From Leptolyngbya sp. DLM2.Bin27 (GTDB taxonomy: Bacteria > Cyanobacteriota > Cyanobacteriia > Phormidesmidales > Phormidesmidaceae): a stretch of DNA of 44,777 nt. This document shows positions 1 through 8,435 of the stretch, in pieces. The notes under the pieces were generated by a model. The model was not told the DNA's origin. It searched no databases and worked only from the letters and a program-made list of their open reading frames with translations. How positions within the stretch are numbered: position 1 is the stretch's first letter; each line of letters opens with the position of its first letter. The stretch covers positions 1 through 44,777 of the forward strand of contig RECJ01000154.1 in the NCBI GenBank assembly GCA_007694115.1. Direction: 5' to 3'. Made by a program: the position numbers and the translations under genes.

Positions 1-40
1 TATCTGCAACCTACACGGAGTGAGCTTTTTTACTCAAGCC

Positions 41-371
41 CTAACTTTTCAAACATCCTCTAAGAATGACGCCGACAGTCTTCATGTCAGCGATGATGGC
101 TGGGGTAATGGCGGCCATCAGGCCCAGGTTGATGCGGGTAATGGGCAAACCTAGGGCTTCAGCCCTGAGGAGGGGCAAAGGTAAAGAACAGGAGTTCTTT
201 GTAGTACAGGCCAACTCCAGCCAGCATCAGAACAGCGATCGCAACATTTTGCCAAACGTCGCTGTTGCCGATACTGAGAATATCGCCAAACAGCAGCAGA
301 TTCAGGGAAACCCAGCTGCGAAACGCCGTCAGCAGGGTAATGCCTAGCCTGAATTTTTCAGGCCAAACCAA
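41..371 (-). pseudogene. Remnant of ABC-3 family (Mn/Zn type) metal permease
   Basis: Read on the minus strand, the first frame (371 down to a TGA at 159) gives a segment typical of ZnuB/MntB-type permeases: LLFGDIL, then a membrane helix and KELLFFTF. Just past the TGA the homology continues in another frame with AEALGLPITRINL and KTVGVIL, then stops at the TAG at 41-43. The family normally continues after TVGVLL with more membrane helices and is about 270-290 residues long. This copy therefore has a frameshift near 160, has lost its C-terminus, and has no recognisable N-terminal half. No ATPase or binding-protein partner is visible in the window. The family call rests on motif spacing recognised by eye. 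Confidence 0.72.
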
Positions 372-551
372 AGCCGCAGAATGGATAAATCCGCCTGCTC
401 TAGGGCTATAGCCAGTGGAGCCTCAGAGAATTGACTAAACTACACCGTTCAGTTAAATTCAGGATGGAGATGTATTTGATTTGCCCTAACAGGGGTGATC
501 AGCTGGCGCTGCTTGCTGCTTCCCTTCACTGTCTTTGCCACCGCGACGCCT

Positions 552-1724
552 ATGTCTATCAATTCTGATCAGCCCTGGAGAAGGCCAAGTTTTTGGCTCT
601 TGATCGGTGCTCTGCTAGTGGTTGGAGCTGGGTCTACCCTGGCGGTGCGCAATGTGCTGCAAACCCGTCAGGTAGCCCGTGAGCAAGCCGATCTGCCGCC
701 GCCTCGCCAGGTCAAGGTGGTGGCCCTGGGCCGGGTCGAACCCGCCAGCCGAGTGGTGAATGTGGCCGCCTCAGAGGCGGGCCGCATCGACCGACTGGAG
801 GTGCAAAAGGGCGATCGCATTGAGGTCGGTCAAATTCTCGCCTACCTCGACAGCTACGACGTGCGCCGGGCCGAGCGCGACTTGGCCGCCAGCCAGCTGG
901 CCGAGGCCCGTGCCCAACTCGCCGCCGAAACCACCCTGGGCAACTCCCAGGTGCAGGAGGCCAGCACCCGAGTTAGCCAGATTGACGGGCCGCAGCAGGC
1001 TGCGATCGCAGCCCAAGATTCAGCCATTGCCAGCCTCCAGGCCGAGCTAGACGTGGCCGAGATCGACCTGGCCCGGTTTCAAGCCCTCAACGCCTCAGGG
1101 GCAATCTCTCGCCAAGAGCTAGACCGCCAGCGGGCCACCGTCAATAGTTTGCGCGCCGATCTGGGCAACGCCCAGGCGACTAAACAGCAGCTAGAGCAAG
1201 CCCGCCTCAGCGACATTCGCAACGCCGAAGCTCAGGTGGTTTCGGCCCAGGCCACCAGCCGCCGCGCCCAGGTAGCCAGCCGAGTCGACTCCGCCGCCCA
1301 AAGTCTGGCCCTGGCCGAGGCCCAGCTGGCCCGCACGGTGGTGCGATCGCCTAAGGCTGGGCAGGTGCTTGATATTTTTGCCTACCCCGGTGAAGCCGTC
1401 TCCCCCAGCGGCGGGCCGATTTTGGCCCTGGGCGATACTCGCCAGATGGTGGTGGTAGCCGAGGTCTACGAAACCGACATCGGCCTGGTGCAGCTGAGTC
1501 AGCCCGTCGCCATCACCAGCCGCAACGGGGCCTTTAGCGACACCCTCACCGGCACCGTGGCTGAAATCGGCCTGCAAATTGCCAAAAATGACGTGCTCGA
1601 CGACGACCCCGCCGCCAACGCCGACGCCCGGGTGGTGGAGGTGCGGGTGGCGGTTGACCAGAGCGAAGTGGTGGCCGCCCTCACCAACCTCCAGGTCGAC
1701 GTGGCCATTGACATTGGGCAATAG
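552..1724 (+). CDS. devB: DevB-like membrane fusion protein of an ABC exporter (HlyD family)
   Basis: Predicted periplasmic adaptor linking an inner-membrane DevCA-type ABC transporter to an outer-membrane TolC-like channel. The ATG at 552 gives 390 residues, with a membrane segment at about 12-32 (WLLIGALLVVGAGSTLAV). A biotinyl-lipoyl-like half domain (GRVEPASRVVNVAASEAGRI) follows, then a long Ala/Gln-rich coiled coil, the second lipoyl half (VRSPKAGQVLDIFAYPGEAV) and a beta-barrel end. An in-frame GTG at 495 would add 19 residues that look unlike the family. It is the first gene of a tight operon, with the next start 8 bp after the stop. In Anabaena, DevBCA exports heterocyst glycolipids; the substrate here is unknown. 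No tolC gene is in the window. Confidence 0.88.
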   Translation: MSINSDQPWRRPSFWLLIGALLVVGAGSTLAVRNVLQTRQVAREQADLPPPRQVKVVALGRVEPASRVVNVAASEAGRIDRLEVQKGDRIEVGQILAYLDSYDVRRAERDLAASQLAEARAQLAAETTLGNSQVQEASTRVSQIDGPQQAAIAAQDSAIASLQAELDVAEIDLARFQALNASGAISRQELDRQRATVNSLRADLGNAQATKQQLEQARLSDIRNAEAQVVSAQATSRRAQVASRVDSAAQSLALAEAQLARTVVRSPKAGQVLDIFAYPGEAVSPSGGPILALGDTRQMVVVAEVYETDIGLVQLSQPVAITSRNGAFSDTLTGTVAEIGLQIAKNDVLDDDPAANADARVVEVRVAVDQSEVVAALTNLQVDVAIDIGQ

Positions 1725-1732
1725 GGGCGGCG

Positions 1733-2896
1733 ATGAGATTTCCCGCCCTGCCCCGCATTCCCCTGGCCTGGTACAACCTGCGCCACGATCGCCCCCGCTT
1801 AATCGTGGCCGTGGCTGGGGTCACCTTTGCGGTGCTGCTGATGTTTATGAATCTGGGCTTTCTCGGTGCCCTGGTCAGCACCACCTCCAACTTCTACGAC
1901 CAGTTCAACGGTGATATTTTTTTAATTTCGCCCCAGTCGCTCGAAATCAGCTCCACCAAGGCCTTTCCCCGCGAGCGACTGTACCAGGCGGCGGGCCTTG
2001 AGGGGGTGCAGCAGACCATGCCCCTCTACGCCGAGTACACCCTTTGGAAAAACCCCGAAACCAACCTCAGCCGGGCGCTGTTTGTCTACGCCTTTAACCC
2101 CAGCGACCCGGTATTTCTCATGCCCGAGTTCGACACCTTAGAGCAACGACAGGCCCTACAGCAGCCCAATAGCGCCTTTATCGACCGACTGTCGCGCCCC
2201 GAGTTTGGCCCCCAAACCCTGGGCCTAGAGACCGAAGCCGATCGCCGCCGCATCACCATCGTCGGCCAGTACGAACTGGGTGGCGGTTTTGCCGCCGACG
2301 GCACGCTAATCATGAGCGACCAAAACTTTCGCCGCTACTTTGCCCCCCGCCCCCTCGACCAGATCAGCCTCGGCCTGGTGCTGCTAGAGCCTGGGGCTAA
2401 CCCCCAGCGGGTCAAAGCTGCCCTGCAAGCCCGCCTACCCGCCGATGTCGAGGTCTACACTAAGCCCGAAATCATTCGCAAAGAAAGCCAGTTTTGGCTC
2501 CAGACCACCTCCATCGGCTTCATTTTTGGCCTGGGGGTGCTGGTGTCTTTTGTGGTGGGCACCGTGATTGTCTACCAAATTCTCTACACCGACATCCGCG
2601 ACCACCTGAGAGAATATGCCACCCTCAAGGCGATCGGCTACAGCGGCGGCTATTTGTTTAAGACCGTCCTGCAAGAGGCCATTTTGCTGGCCCTGATGGG
2701 CTACGTGCCGGGGCTAATTCTGGCCCTGGGGCTCTACGAATTGGCCTACAACGCCACAGCGGGCACCCTACCCATGCAGATGACAATCTTTCGGGTGATT
2801 TTTGTCTTTACCCTGACGGTGCTGATGTGCGCCCTGTCGGGGCTAATCTCTGTCCGCAAGGCCGTTACCGCTGACCCAGCGGAGGTATTCGCGTGA
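1733..2896 (+). CDS. devC: DevC-like ABC exporter permease, first copy
   Basis: Inner-membrane permease of the MacB/FtsX-like class, 387 residues. There is one N-terminal membrane helix (about 22-45), a large extracytoplasmic domain with KNPET and NPSDPV motifs, then three C-terminal helices starting near 255. The latter include VYQILYTD and EYATLKAIGY, which are typical of DevC. The C-terminus (TADPAEVFA) is also characteristic. It follows devB by 8 bp and overlaps the next permease at a TGATG junction, so the two are likely translationally coupled. It is clearly related to, but quite divergent from, the second copy, so this is not a recent duplication. Confidence 0.9.
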   Translation: MRFPALPRIPLAWYNLRHDRPRLIVAVAGVTFAVLLMFMNLGFLGALVSTTSNFYDQFNGDIFLISPQSLEISSTKAFPRERLYQAAGLEGVQQTMPLYAEYTLWKNPETNLSRALFVYAFNPSDPVFLMPEFDTLEQRQALQQPNSAFIDRLSRPEFGPQTLGLETEADRRRITIVGQYELGGGFAADGTLIMSDQNFRRYFAPRPLDQISLGLVLLEPGANPQRVKAALQARLPADVEVYTKPEIIRKESQFWLQTTSIGFIFGLGVLVSFVVGTVIVYQILYTDIRDHLREYATLKAIGYSGGYLFKTVLQEAILLALMGYVPGLILALGLYELAYNATAGTLPMQMTIFRVIFVFTLTVLMCALSGLISVRKAVTADPAEVFA

Positions 2897-4068
2897 TGCA
2901 GCGCACCCCTCTGGCTCTTCTCAACCTGGTGCACGATCGCAAAAAATTCCTCACCTCCATGGCCGGGGTAGCCTTTGCGGTGCTGCTGATGTTTTTGTTT
3001 ACCGGGTTTAAAAACGCCCTCTACGACAGCCAGACCCAGCTGCTTGAGCGGCTCAACGGCGAGATCGTGATCATCAACCGACTCAAAGAGAATATGTTTG
3101 TGCCCCGCGCCTTTGCCCGCCGTCGCCTCTACCAGGCTCAGTCCTTTGACGGGGTCGAGGGGGCCTACGCCCTCTACCTCAGCGACGCCCGCTGGAAAAA
3201 CCCTGAGACCAGGCGGACGCGACCGGTGCGGGTGATCGCCTACAACCCCTCCGACCCGGTGCTACCCATGGCCGAGGTAATAGCCCACCAGCAAGCGCTG
3301 CGGCTGCCCAACACAGCCCTGATCGACAGCCGCTCCCGCGCCGAGGTCGGCCCCCGCAAAGCCGGGGTAATCACCGAGCTGGCCGACCGCGAGATTCGCA
3401 TTGTCGGCACCTTTAGCCTGGGCACCGACTTTGCCTCGGGCAACGGCAATTTGATCATGAGCGACCAAAACTTTCTGCGGTTTTTTGCCAACCGGGGGCC
3501 TGAGGAAACCGAGCGCAGCTTTGCCACCGCCGACATTGGCCTGCTGCAGGTCACCCCCGGCACCGATATCGGCGTTCTGGTGCAAACCCTCCGCGCCAGC
3601 CTGCCCCAGGATGTGCTGATTTTACCGATGGATGGCCCCGAGGGGTTCATCGCCCGCGAGCGCACCTACTGGGAAGAAAACACCAACATTGGCTTTGTGT
3701 TCTCGCTGCTGACCACCATGGGCTTTGTGGTGGGGATTATTTTGGTCTACCAGATTCTCTACACCGACGTGGCCGACCACTGGTCGGAGTACGCCACCCT
3801 GAAGGCGATCGGCTACAACAATGCCTACCTGTTTGGGGTGGTGATGCAAGAGGCGATCATGCTTTCGGTGCTGGGGTTTATTCCGGGGCTGCTGATCAGC
3901 GCCCTGTTCTATAACCTGGGGGCCGCCGTCACCGGCCTGCTGTTTCAGTTCACCCTAGGGCGAATCGTTAACATCTACGTTATGACCTTTGTGATGTGCT
4001 TGATATCTGGTGCTGTGGCCGTCCGCAAGGTGCAGCGCACTGACCCCGCCGAGGTATTTGGGCTATGA
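2896..4068 (+). CDS. devC: DevC-like ABC exporter permease, second copy
   Basis: Second permease of the same class, 390 residues from the ATG at 2896; an in-frame GTG at 2893 precedes it directly. It shares the layout and signature motifs of the upstream copy (KNPET, NPSDPV, VYQILYTD, EYATLKAIGY, TDPAEVFG) but differs through most of the extracytoplasmic domain. The gene overlaps the ATPase gene downstream by ATGA. Most devBCA clusters have one devC. Two different permeases beside one ATPase gene suggest a permease heterodimer, which is an inference. Confidence 0.9.
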   Translation: MQRTPLALLNLVHDRKKFLTSMAGVAFAVLLMFLFTGFKNALYDSQTQLLERLNGEIVIINRLKENMFVPRAFARRRLYQAQSFDGVEGAYALYLSDARWKNPETRRTRPVRVIAYNPSDPVLPMAEVIAHQQALRLPNTALIDSRSRAEVGPRKAGVITELADREIRIVGTFSLGTDFASGNGNLIMSDQNFLRFFANRGPEETERSFATADIGLLQVTPGTDIGVLVQTLRASLPQDVLILPMDGPEGFIARERTYWEENTNIGFVFSLLTTMGFVVGIILVYQILYTDVADHWSEYATLKAIGYNNAYLFGVVMQEAIMLSVLGFIPGLLISALFYNLGAAVTGLLFQFTLGRIVNIYVMTFVMCLISGAVAVRKVQRTDPAEVFGL

Positions 4069-4832
4069 ATGCACCCCCATCCACCGTGCCGCCCGCCGGG
4101 GCGTCGATCCAGGTGCGCGATCTCAACTACTGCTTTGGCCGGGGCGAGCTGCGCAAGCAGGTGTTGTTTGACATCAGCCTCGACCTACACCCCGGCCAGA
4201 TTGTGATCATGACTGGCCCCTCTGGCTCAGGCAAAACCACCCTGCTGACGCTGATCGGCGCGCTGCGATCGGCCACCGAGGGCAACCTCAAGGTGCTGGG
4301 CCAAGAGCTGGTGGGGTTGGGCGATCGCCAGCTGGTCGAAATCCGCCGCAACATTGGCTTCATCTTTCAGGCCCACAACCTGTTTGAGTCACTCACCGCC
4401 GCCCAAAACGTGGAAATGGCGGTGGAGCTGACCGGCAACCTGCGGGGCAAGCGCCAGCGGGCGGTGGATATGCTCAGCCGCCTGGGGCTGGCGGAGCGGG
4501 CCGACTACAAGCCTGCCGCGCTGTCGGGGGGGCAAAAGCAGCGAGTTGCGATCGCCCGCGCCCTAGTCAACCAGCCCCAGCTGATCTTGGCCGATGAGCC
4601 CACCGCCGCCCTCGACAAACAGTCGGGCCGCGACGTGGTGACGCTGATGCAGCACCTGGCCCAAGAAAAGGGCTGCACCATTCTCATGGTCACCCACGAC
4701 AACCGCATCCTCGACGTGGCCGATCGGATCATCAACCTGGTGGATGGGCGGCTTGAGTCTGATGAAAGCCCCCAGCAGTTTGCCGACAGCCACGCCCCCA
4801 CAGCCCTCGACCAAAAAATGTTCATCATGTAG
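4065..4832 (+). CDS. devA: DevA-like ABC exporter ATP-binding protein
   Basis: ATPase of the exporter encoded with the three genes upstream, 255 residues. Visible motifs are Walker A GPSGSGKTT (51-59), a Q-loop FQAHN (101-105), the signature LSGGQKQR (153-160), Walker B LILADEP (173-179) and the H-loop histidine in VTHD (about 211). This is the LolD/MacB-like class of ATPase. The start overlaps the preceding permease stop (ATGA), so translation is probably coupled. Two palindromes follow the stop within 90 bp and may end the transcript. Confidence 0.93.
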   Translation: MNAPPSTVPPAGASIQVRDLNYCFGRGELRKQVLFDISLDLHPGQIVIMTGPSGSGKTTLLTLIGALRSATEGNLKVLGQELVGLGDRQLVEIRRNIGFIFQAHNLFESLTAAQNVEMAVELTGNLRGKRQRAVDMLSRLGLAERADYKPAALSGGQKQRVAIARALVNQPQLILADEPTAALDKQSGRDVVTLMQHLAQEKGCTILMVTHDNRILDVADRIINLVDGRLESDESPQQFADSHAPTALDQKMFIM

Positions 4833-4867
4833 GGATCAGAAACCGGGTTAATCCACCCAGAATCAAT

Positions 4868-4884
4868 GGTGGGCAGTGCCCACC
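4868..4884. repeat. Short palindrome after devA
   Basis: Perfect inverted repeat GGTGGGC / AGT / GCCCACC. It lies 36 bp after the devA stop and 10 bp before a second hairpin. It has no T-run, so it is not a textbook terminator. The AGT loop and stem style match the palindrome after ppa. Confidence 0.75.
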
Positions 4885-4893
4885 CTACGGGGA

Positions 4894-4921
4894 TAGGGGC
4901 AGACACTTAGGTCTGCCCCTA
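4894..4921. repeat. GGGGCA palindrome, possible transcript end of devBCCA
   Basis: Perfect 11-bp stem TAGGGGCAGAC / GTCTGCCCCTA around a 6-nt loop (ACTTAG). It belongs by eye to the same palindrome style as those at 24541, 26926, 30768 and 34797. It sits between devA and the next gene on the same strand and could stop or protect the exporter mRNA. Confidence 0.75.
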
Positions 4922-4955
4922 CCCATCCACCCACCTACCCACTCCCTCACCCCCC

Positions 4956-5456
4956 ATGCCCATCTCCTTCGCCAGCACCGTCCAGGCCCTCACCTACACC
5001 AAAGTGGCCGACTACCTGCAAACCGCCGCCCTATTCAAAGACAGCCTGCGGGCCTACGCCGACTTCCCCCGCTTCGACCTTCTCTACGGCTCTACCCTAG
5101 TCGAAGTCGAGGTGCTGCCCTGGGAGGTACATCCCTGGGAAAAGGCCGACCTGGCCACGGTGCGGGCCACCAGCTGCGTCACCATCGGCAGCACCATTGA
5201 CCGCGAGCTGATGCACTTTTTGCTCACCGAAAACCGCCGCATGCGCTTTGGAGCCTTTCACCTCGATGAGGCGAACCAGGTGCTGTTCGCCGAGAGCGTG
5301 CTCGGCGGCGAGAATATGGATCTGATGGAGCTACAGATCTGCATTCTCTCGGTGGTGACCATCGCCGACACCTATGACGACATCATCGCCGAGCGCTTTG
5401 GCGGCCAGCGGGCAATCGATCGGCTCACTCCCCCTAGAGTTGTGCCATCTCCCTAG
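4956..5456 (+). CDS. Conserved hypothetical protein, YbjN / type III chaperone-like
   Basis: Soluble 166-residue protein with no signal peptide or membrane helix. Its pattern (alternating helix, then VEVEVLPW, a long helix with LMHFLLTENRRMRFGAFHLDE, a strand VLFAESVLGG, and a final helix with VVTIADTYDDIIAERFGG) resembles YbjN / secretion-chaperone-like folds common in cyanobacteria. The family call is tentative. The ATG at 4956 has no clear ribosome binding site; the sequence before it is C-rich. It converges on the methyltransferase gene with a 34-bp gap. Confidence 0.7.
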   Translation: MPISFASTVQALTYTKVADYLQTAALFKDSLRAYADFPRFDLLYGSTLVEVEVLPWEVHPWEKADLATVRATSCVTIGSTIDRELMHFLLTENRRMRFGAFHLDEANQVLFAESVLGGENMDLMELQICILSVVTIADTYDDIIAERFGGQRAIDRLTPPRVVPSP

Positions 5457-5490
5457 CTGCCTGGGTTGGCTGGTTAGGGCACGCGCCCGG

Positions 5491-6618
5491 CTAAGCCGGT
5501 TGTAGAACAGCCTCCGGCTGCGCCACTGGAGATTTCGTCCGGTCTGTGGCGTAGAGGGGCGATACCCACACCTTAGGGGCATCCTGACGGGTGAGCACAA
5601 ACCGCATCAGCAGCAGATCACGGTCGTTAAACAGCCGCCAGGCTTCGGCCAGATAGCACAGGTAGCGATTATAGGTACGCACCCCCACCAGCTCGACCGC
5701 CTCGATCTGGTGGGCAACCAACCGCTCAAACCAGGCTCTGAGGGTAGGCCGATAGTCATGGATTGAGTGGTGGGCCACCCTCAGCCCAGCCTGCTCGAAG
5801 GTGTCAAGGTGCTGCTGCCAGGTCGCTAGTTCTACCCCTGGAAAGACATCCGCCCCGCCCACCAGCATTTTGGCAGGCGGGGCGGCAGACATTTGACAAA
5901 AGAAGTAATGCACCAGATGCCCGGTGGGCTTTATCGCCGCCGCCAGCTTTTGAGCCAGGGGCAGCAGCTGGTTTTTGGGCACGTGCTCCATGCAGCCAAT
6001 GGAGTAAATTTTATCCCAACTGGCGGGGGCGTAGTCGGTGGTGACCACATCCTTGAGCTCGACATTAAAGCCGTAGGCTTCGTCGATAAAGCGCTTTTGC
6101 TCGACCGAGAGGGTGTAACCCGACAGATTGTCGCGATCGCCGGTGTGCTCGTAGATGAGCTTCATCATGCAACCCCAGCCACAGCCCAGTTCTAAAATAC
6201 GCTCCCCCGGTTGAGGATCGATAAGGTTCAGAATAAAGTCTGCCTTTTGCCGCTGAGCCACTTCGATGGTGTCTTGACCGCTTAAAAAATCAGCGCAGGT
6301 ATAGAGCATATAGTCGCGATCAAGAAATAATCGATAGAAGTCGTTGGAAATATCGTAGTGATAGGCAATGCCTTTGACGCGATCTCGAAATTTAGGATAT
6401 AGAGTGGTCAAGAGCTGTCGCATCGGGGCTGGAGGATAATGCCTAAATAGCCCTCGGATATAACGATTCTCCAATTTTGTAAATCTATCCCAGGTGGCAT
6501 CTGGGTCAAGTATCCTTGTATTTCTTGACCAATAAAAAAACCGAGCATAGCTAGGACCACACAGCAACGCTTCTACAACCACCAGCAAATAACGCTTTAG
6601 GGCTGAAAATATATTCAT
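5491..6618 (-). CDS. Cyclopropane-fatty-acid synthase-like SAM methyltransferase
   Basis: SAM-dependent methyltransferase of the CFA synthase / mycolic acid methyltransferase group, predicted to methylate or cyclopropanate unsaturated acyl chains of membrane lipids. From the ATG at 6618 it has 375 residues. Motifs are YHYDISNDFY (86-95), the SAM-binding LELGCGWG (142-149) and CMEHV (209-213), matching the family's HYD.(G/S)NDFY, LE.GCGWG and EHV. An upstream ATG at 6735 would add 39 hydrophobic residues with no family match. The N-terminal third and upstream DNA are markedly AT-rich. It is divergent from an acyl desaturase, so both probably act on fatty acyl chains. A variant product such as a methyl branch is possible. 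Confidence 0.85.
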   Translation of the reverse strand: MNIFSALKRYLLVVVEALLCGPSYARFFYWSRNTRILDPDATWDRFTKLENRYIRGLFRHYPPAPMRQLLTTLYPKFRDRVKGIAYHYDISNDFYRLFLDRDYMLYTCADFLSGQDTIEVAQRQKADFILNLIDPQPGERILELGCGWGCMMKLIYEHTGDRDNLSGYTLSVEQKRFIDEAYGFNVELKDVVTTDYAPASWDKIYSIGCMEHVPKNQLLPLAQKLAAAIKPTGHLVHYFFCQMSAAPPAKMLVGGADVFPGVELATWQQHLDTFEQAGLRVAHHSIHDYRPTLRAWFERLVAHQIEAVELVGVRTYNRYLCYLAEAWRLFNDRDLLLMRFVLTRQDAPKVWVSPLYATDRTKSPVAQPEAVLQPA

Positions 6619-7419
6619 AGCTAATACCTGTGCAAAAATCCTGTGAAAAAACCCTATGCAAAAACTAAGACTCTGACTCTTCAAAAAATACCAAAACAGA
6701 CTAGCTTCAACAACCAATTGAGCCTTTGACTTCATAAAAATATAAATACTCTCACCAGCGTGAGTTCAAAAATAATTCTGAAATCACTCTTGAGGCAGAT
6801 TTTATCCACACTTTATTTCTTCGATAATTGCTGTAATACCAAGCTAAAATTGGCGGCCAATTAATGCACGATTAGTCCTGAAGTAAGCTAAATCATATTT
6901 CTCAAACGATAATGATAAAAAACCTTGTTCTGAGGTAGTTTCAGCAATGCTTACCGACCTCGATTTAGCTATATTTACGGATCGGTTTTCGGTAAAGATT
7001 GACAGGACTAGCTGCAACACAATACTTCAAAAAAACAGCGGAGATACTAGCACATTTTTCTCTATTGGCAACCCAACTCACAAAACTGTTGTCGCTTTGA
7101 ATTAACCCTTATCCAACTTCAGTAATGGAGTTTTGCCTAAAAGCCCAGGATAGATCTAGATCTAGGCCTGAGGTTTAGACCGTGGGGGAGAGGGAATAGT
7201 TCCACCCACAGCATTCCTTTGCCTGCTGCCAAATCCTTTAAATTATGTGACCATATAAAATGATAATATCTGTCATTGTTTGCCACCAGGTAGGATTGGC
7301 TCGCTATCAACAATGATCGTTGAATTCATCCAAAGGTTTTCGGTAGCTGTCACAATGGCTTAAATCCCGAGTAACTTAAATCCCGAGTAATTTAGATAGC
7401 CTGAGTGATTTGAGAAATT
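6619..7419. other. AT-rich divergent intergenic region between CFA-like gene and desaturase
   Basis: An 801-bp gap, far richer in A+T than the flanking coding DNA, with no gene I can support on either strand. It holds a 14-bp palindrome TAGATCTAGATCTA at 7151-7164, an AT-rich stretch near 7235-7275 that includes a lone TGTGA half site, and a tandem repeat just before the desaturase. It should contain the promoters of both divergent lipid genes. Confidence 0.7.
7359..7390. repeat. Two tandem 16-bp repeats upstream of the desaturase
   Basis: The unit CTTAAATCCCGAGTAA occurs twice head to tail (7359-7374, 7375-7390). A weaker third copy (TTTAGATAGCCTGAGTGA) may follow. The repeats end 29 bp before the desaturase ATG, so they lie in the promoter or leader. 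A regulator site is possible; no known binding motif was recognised. Confidence 0.8.
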
Positions 7420-8295
7420 ATGCGTAACACCATGAAGCAGCATTATCCACCCCTAGTTTTATTTGGCTATTGGCTCGGTCCAGTCTTGATTGTTGCTTGC
7501 CATATTGGGCTGGTATTGCCCCTGATGATCGGACTATCGAGCGGGGCTTGGCTTTGGGCCTTCGGCCTCTATTGGCTGCGTATGTTAGCCATTACGGGCA
7601 TTTACCATCGTCTTTTGACCCATCGAGCCTATAGTGCCCCTGCCGGCGTTGCCTGGGTTGGCAGTATAGTGGCGGCCTCTGCCGGGCAAATGGGACCTAA
7701 TTGGTGGAAAGGTCACCATGTCAATCACCATCTGTATGTTGAGCAGGATCAAGACCCCCACTCTGCGACCCAGGGCTTCTGGTGGGCGCACAGCGGTTGG
7801 CTACTTTCAAAAAATTTCCTTCCCGCCAGGTTGCCCTCCGATCTGGAGCAAGATGCTGTGCTGCGAACCATTGATCGACTGCATTTTCTACCTTTACTGG
7901 GGCTGGCTGGGCTTTCCTTTGCCATTGGTGGACTTGACTACCTAGGGGCTTTTTTACTGAGTACAGTCCTGTTGTTCCATGGCGTGGCCATGGTTAACTC
8001 AGTCTGTCATGCCTTTGGCACGGTCGCGTTTGTAACCAATGACATGAGCAAAAACAACTGGCTTGTAGCGATTTTGACCCTGGGGGAAGGCTGGCACAAT
8101 CTTCACCATGCTCTGCCCTGGTCAGCACGTCAGGGCATTACTTTAGTGAACGGCGAGGTCAAATACCTGCCGGATCCAACATTCTGGTTTATTCAGCTGC
8201 TGCAAAAACTGCGCTTAGCGTCTCAGCTACGGACTCCCCAGACGGCTCAGCTTTTGCAGGCGACCCGACTCGAATCGCCAGCCCTTAAAGTCTAG
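7420..8295 (+). CDS. desC: Acyl-lipid / acyl-CoA desaturase, delta-9 type
   Basis: Membrane di-iron fatty acid desaturase, 291 residues, which inserts a double bond into acyl chains. The three histidine boxes are present: HRLLTH (63-68), HVNHH (100-104) and EGWHNLHH (223-230), with hydrophobic helices between them. This is the delta-9 (DesC/OLE1-like) arrangement; the exact position on the chain cannot be told from sequence. ATG at 7420 is used; an ATG at 7432 is also possible. It is divergent from the CFA-synthase-like gene, which would use unsaturated chains. Its GC is visibly lower than that of the exporter and TPR genes. Confidence 0.88.
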   Translation: MRNTMKQHYPPLVLFGYWLGPVLIVACHIGLVLPLMIGLSSGAWLWAFGLYWLRMLAITGIYHRLLTHRAYSAPAGVAWVGSIVAASAGQMGPNWWKGHHVNHHLYVEQDQDPHSATQGFWWAHSGWLLSKNFLPARLPSDLEQDAVLRTIDRLHFLPLLGLAGLSFAIGGLDYLGAFLLSTVLLFHGVAMVNSVCHAFGTVAFVTNDMSKNNWLVAILTLGEGWHNLHHALPWSARQGITLVNGEVKYLPDPTFWFIQLLQKLRLASQLRTPQTAQLLQATRLESPALKV

Positions 8296-8309
8296 GGCTT
8301 AGCACCTAC

Positions 8310-8417
8310 CCAGTAGTCGAAGGCAGAAATCGCCCCCCTACTCCCGGGCGTAGTCCCTGGAATATGAAGCATCCCCTTTCTGCCTTCTGCCTTCATACTT
8401 CTGCCTTCCTGTACTAG
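8310..8417. repeat. Heptad repeat element (copy A) between convergent genes
   Basis: Begins CCAGTAGTCGAAGGCAGAA and ends TTCTGCCTTCCTGTACTAG. These ends form an imperfect terminal inverted repeat. Inside are contiguous 7-bp units TGCCTTC, TGCCTTC, ATACTTC, TGCCTTC (8381-8408). The same ends, in the opposite orientation, bound the element at 22092-22167. It lies between the stops of the desaturase and TPR genes. Confidence 0.85.
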
Positions 8418-8435
8418 GCCAGCGGGCCATAAACC

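Noticed and set aside
1346..4322. HIP1-free stretch as a sign of transfer
   Set aside because: Gaps of 2-3 kb without GCGATCGC occur in ordinary GC-rich genes here, so absence of HIP1 alone is not informative.
7246..7256. TGTGA as a CRP-type site before the desaturase
   Set aside because: Only one half site is present; the matching TCACA at the right spacing is missing.
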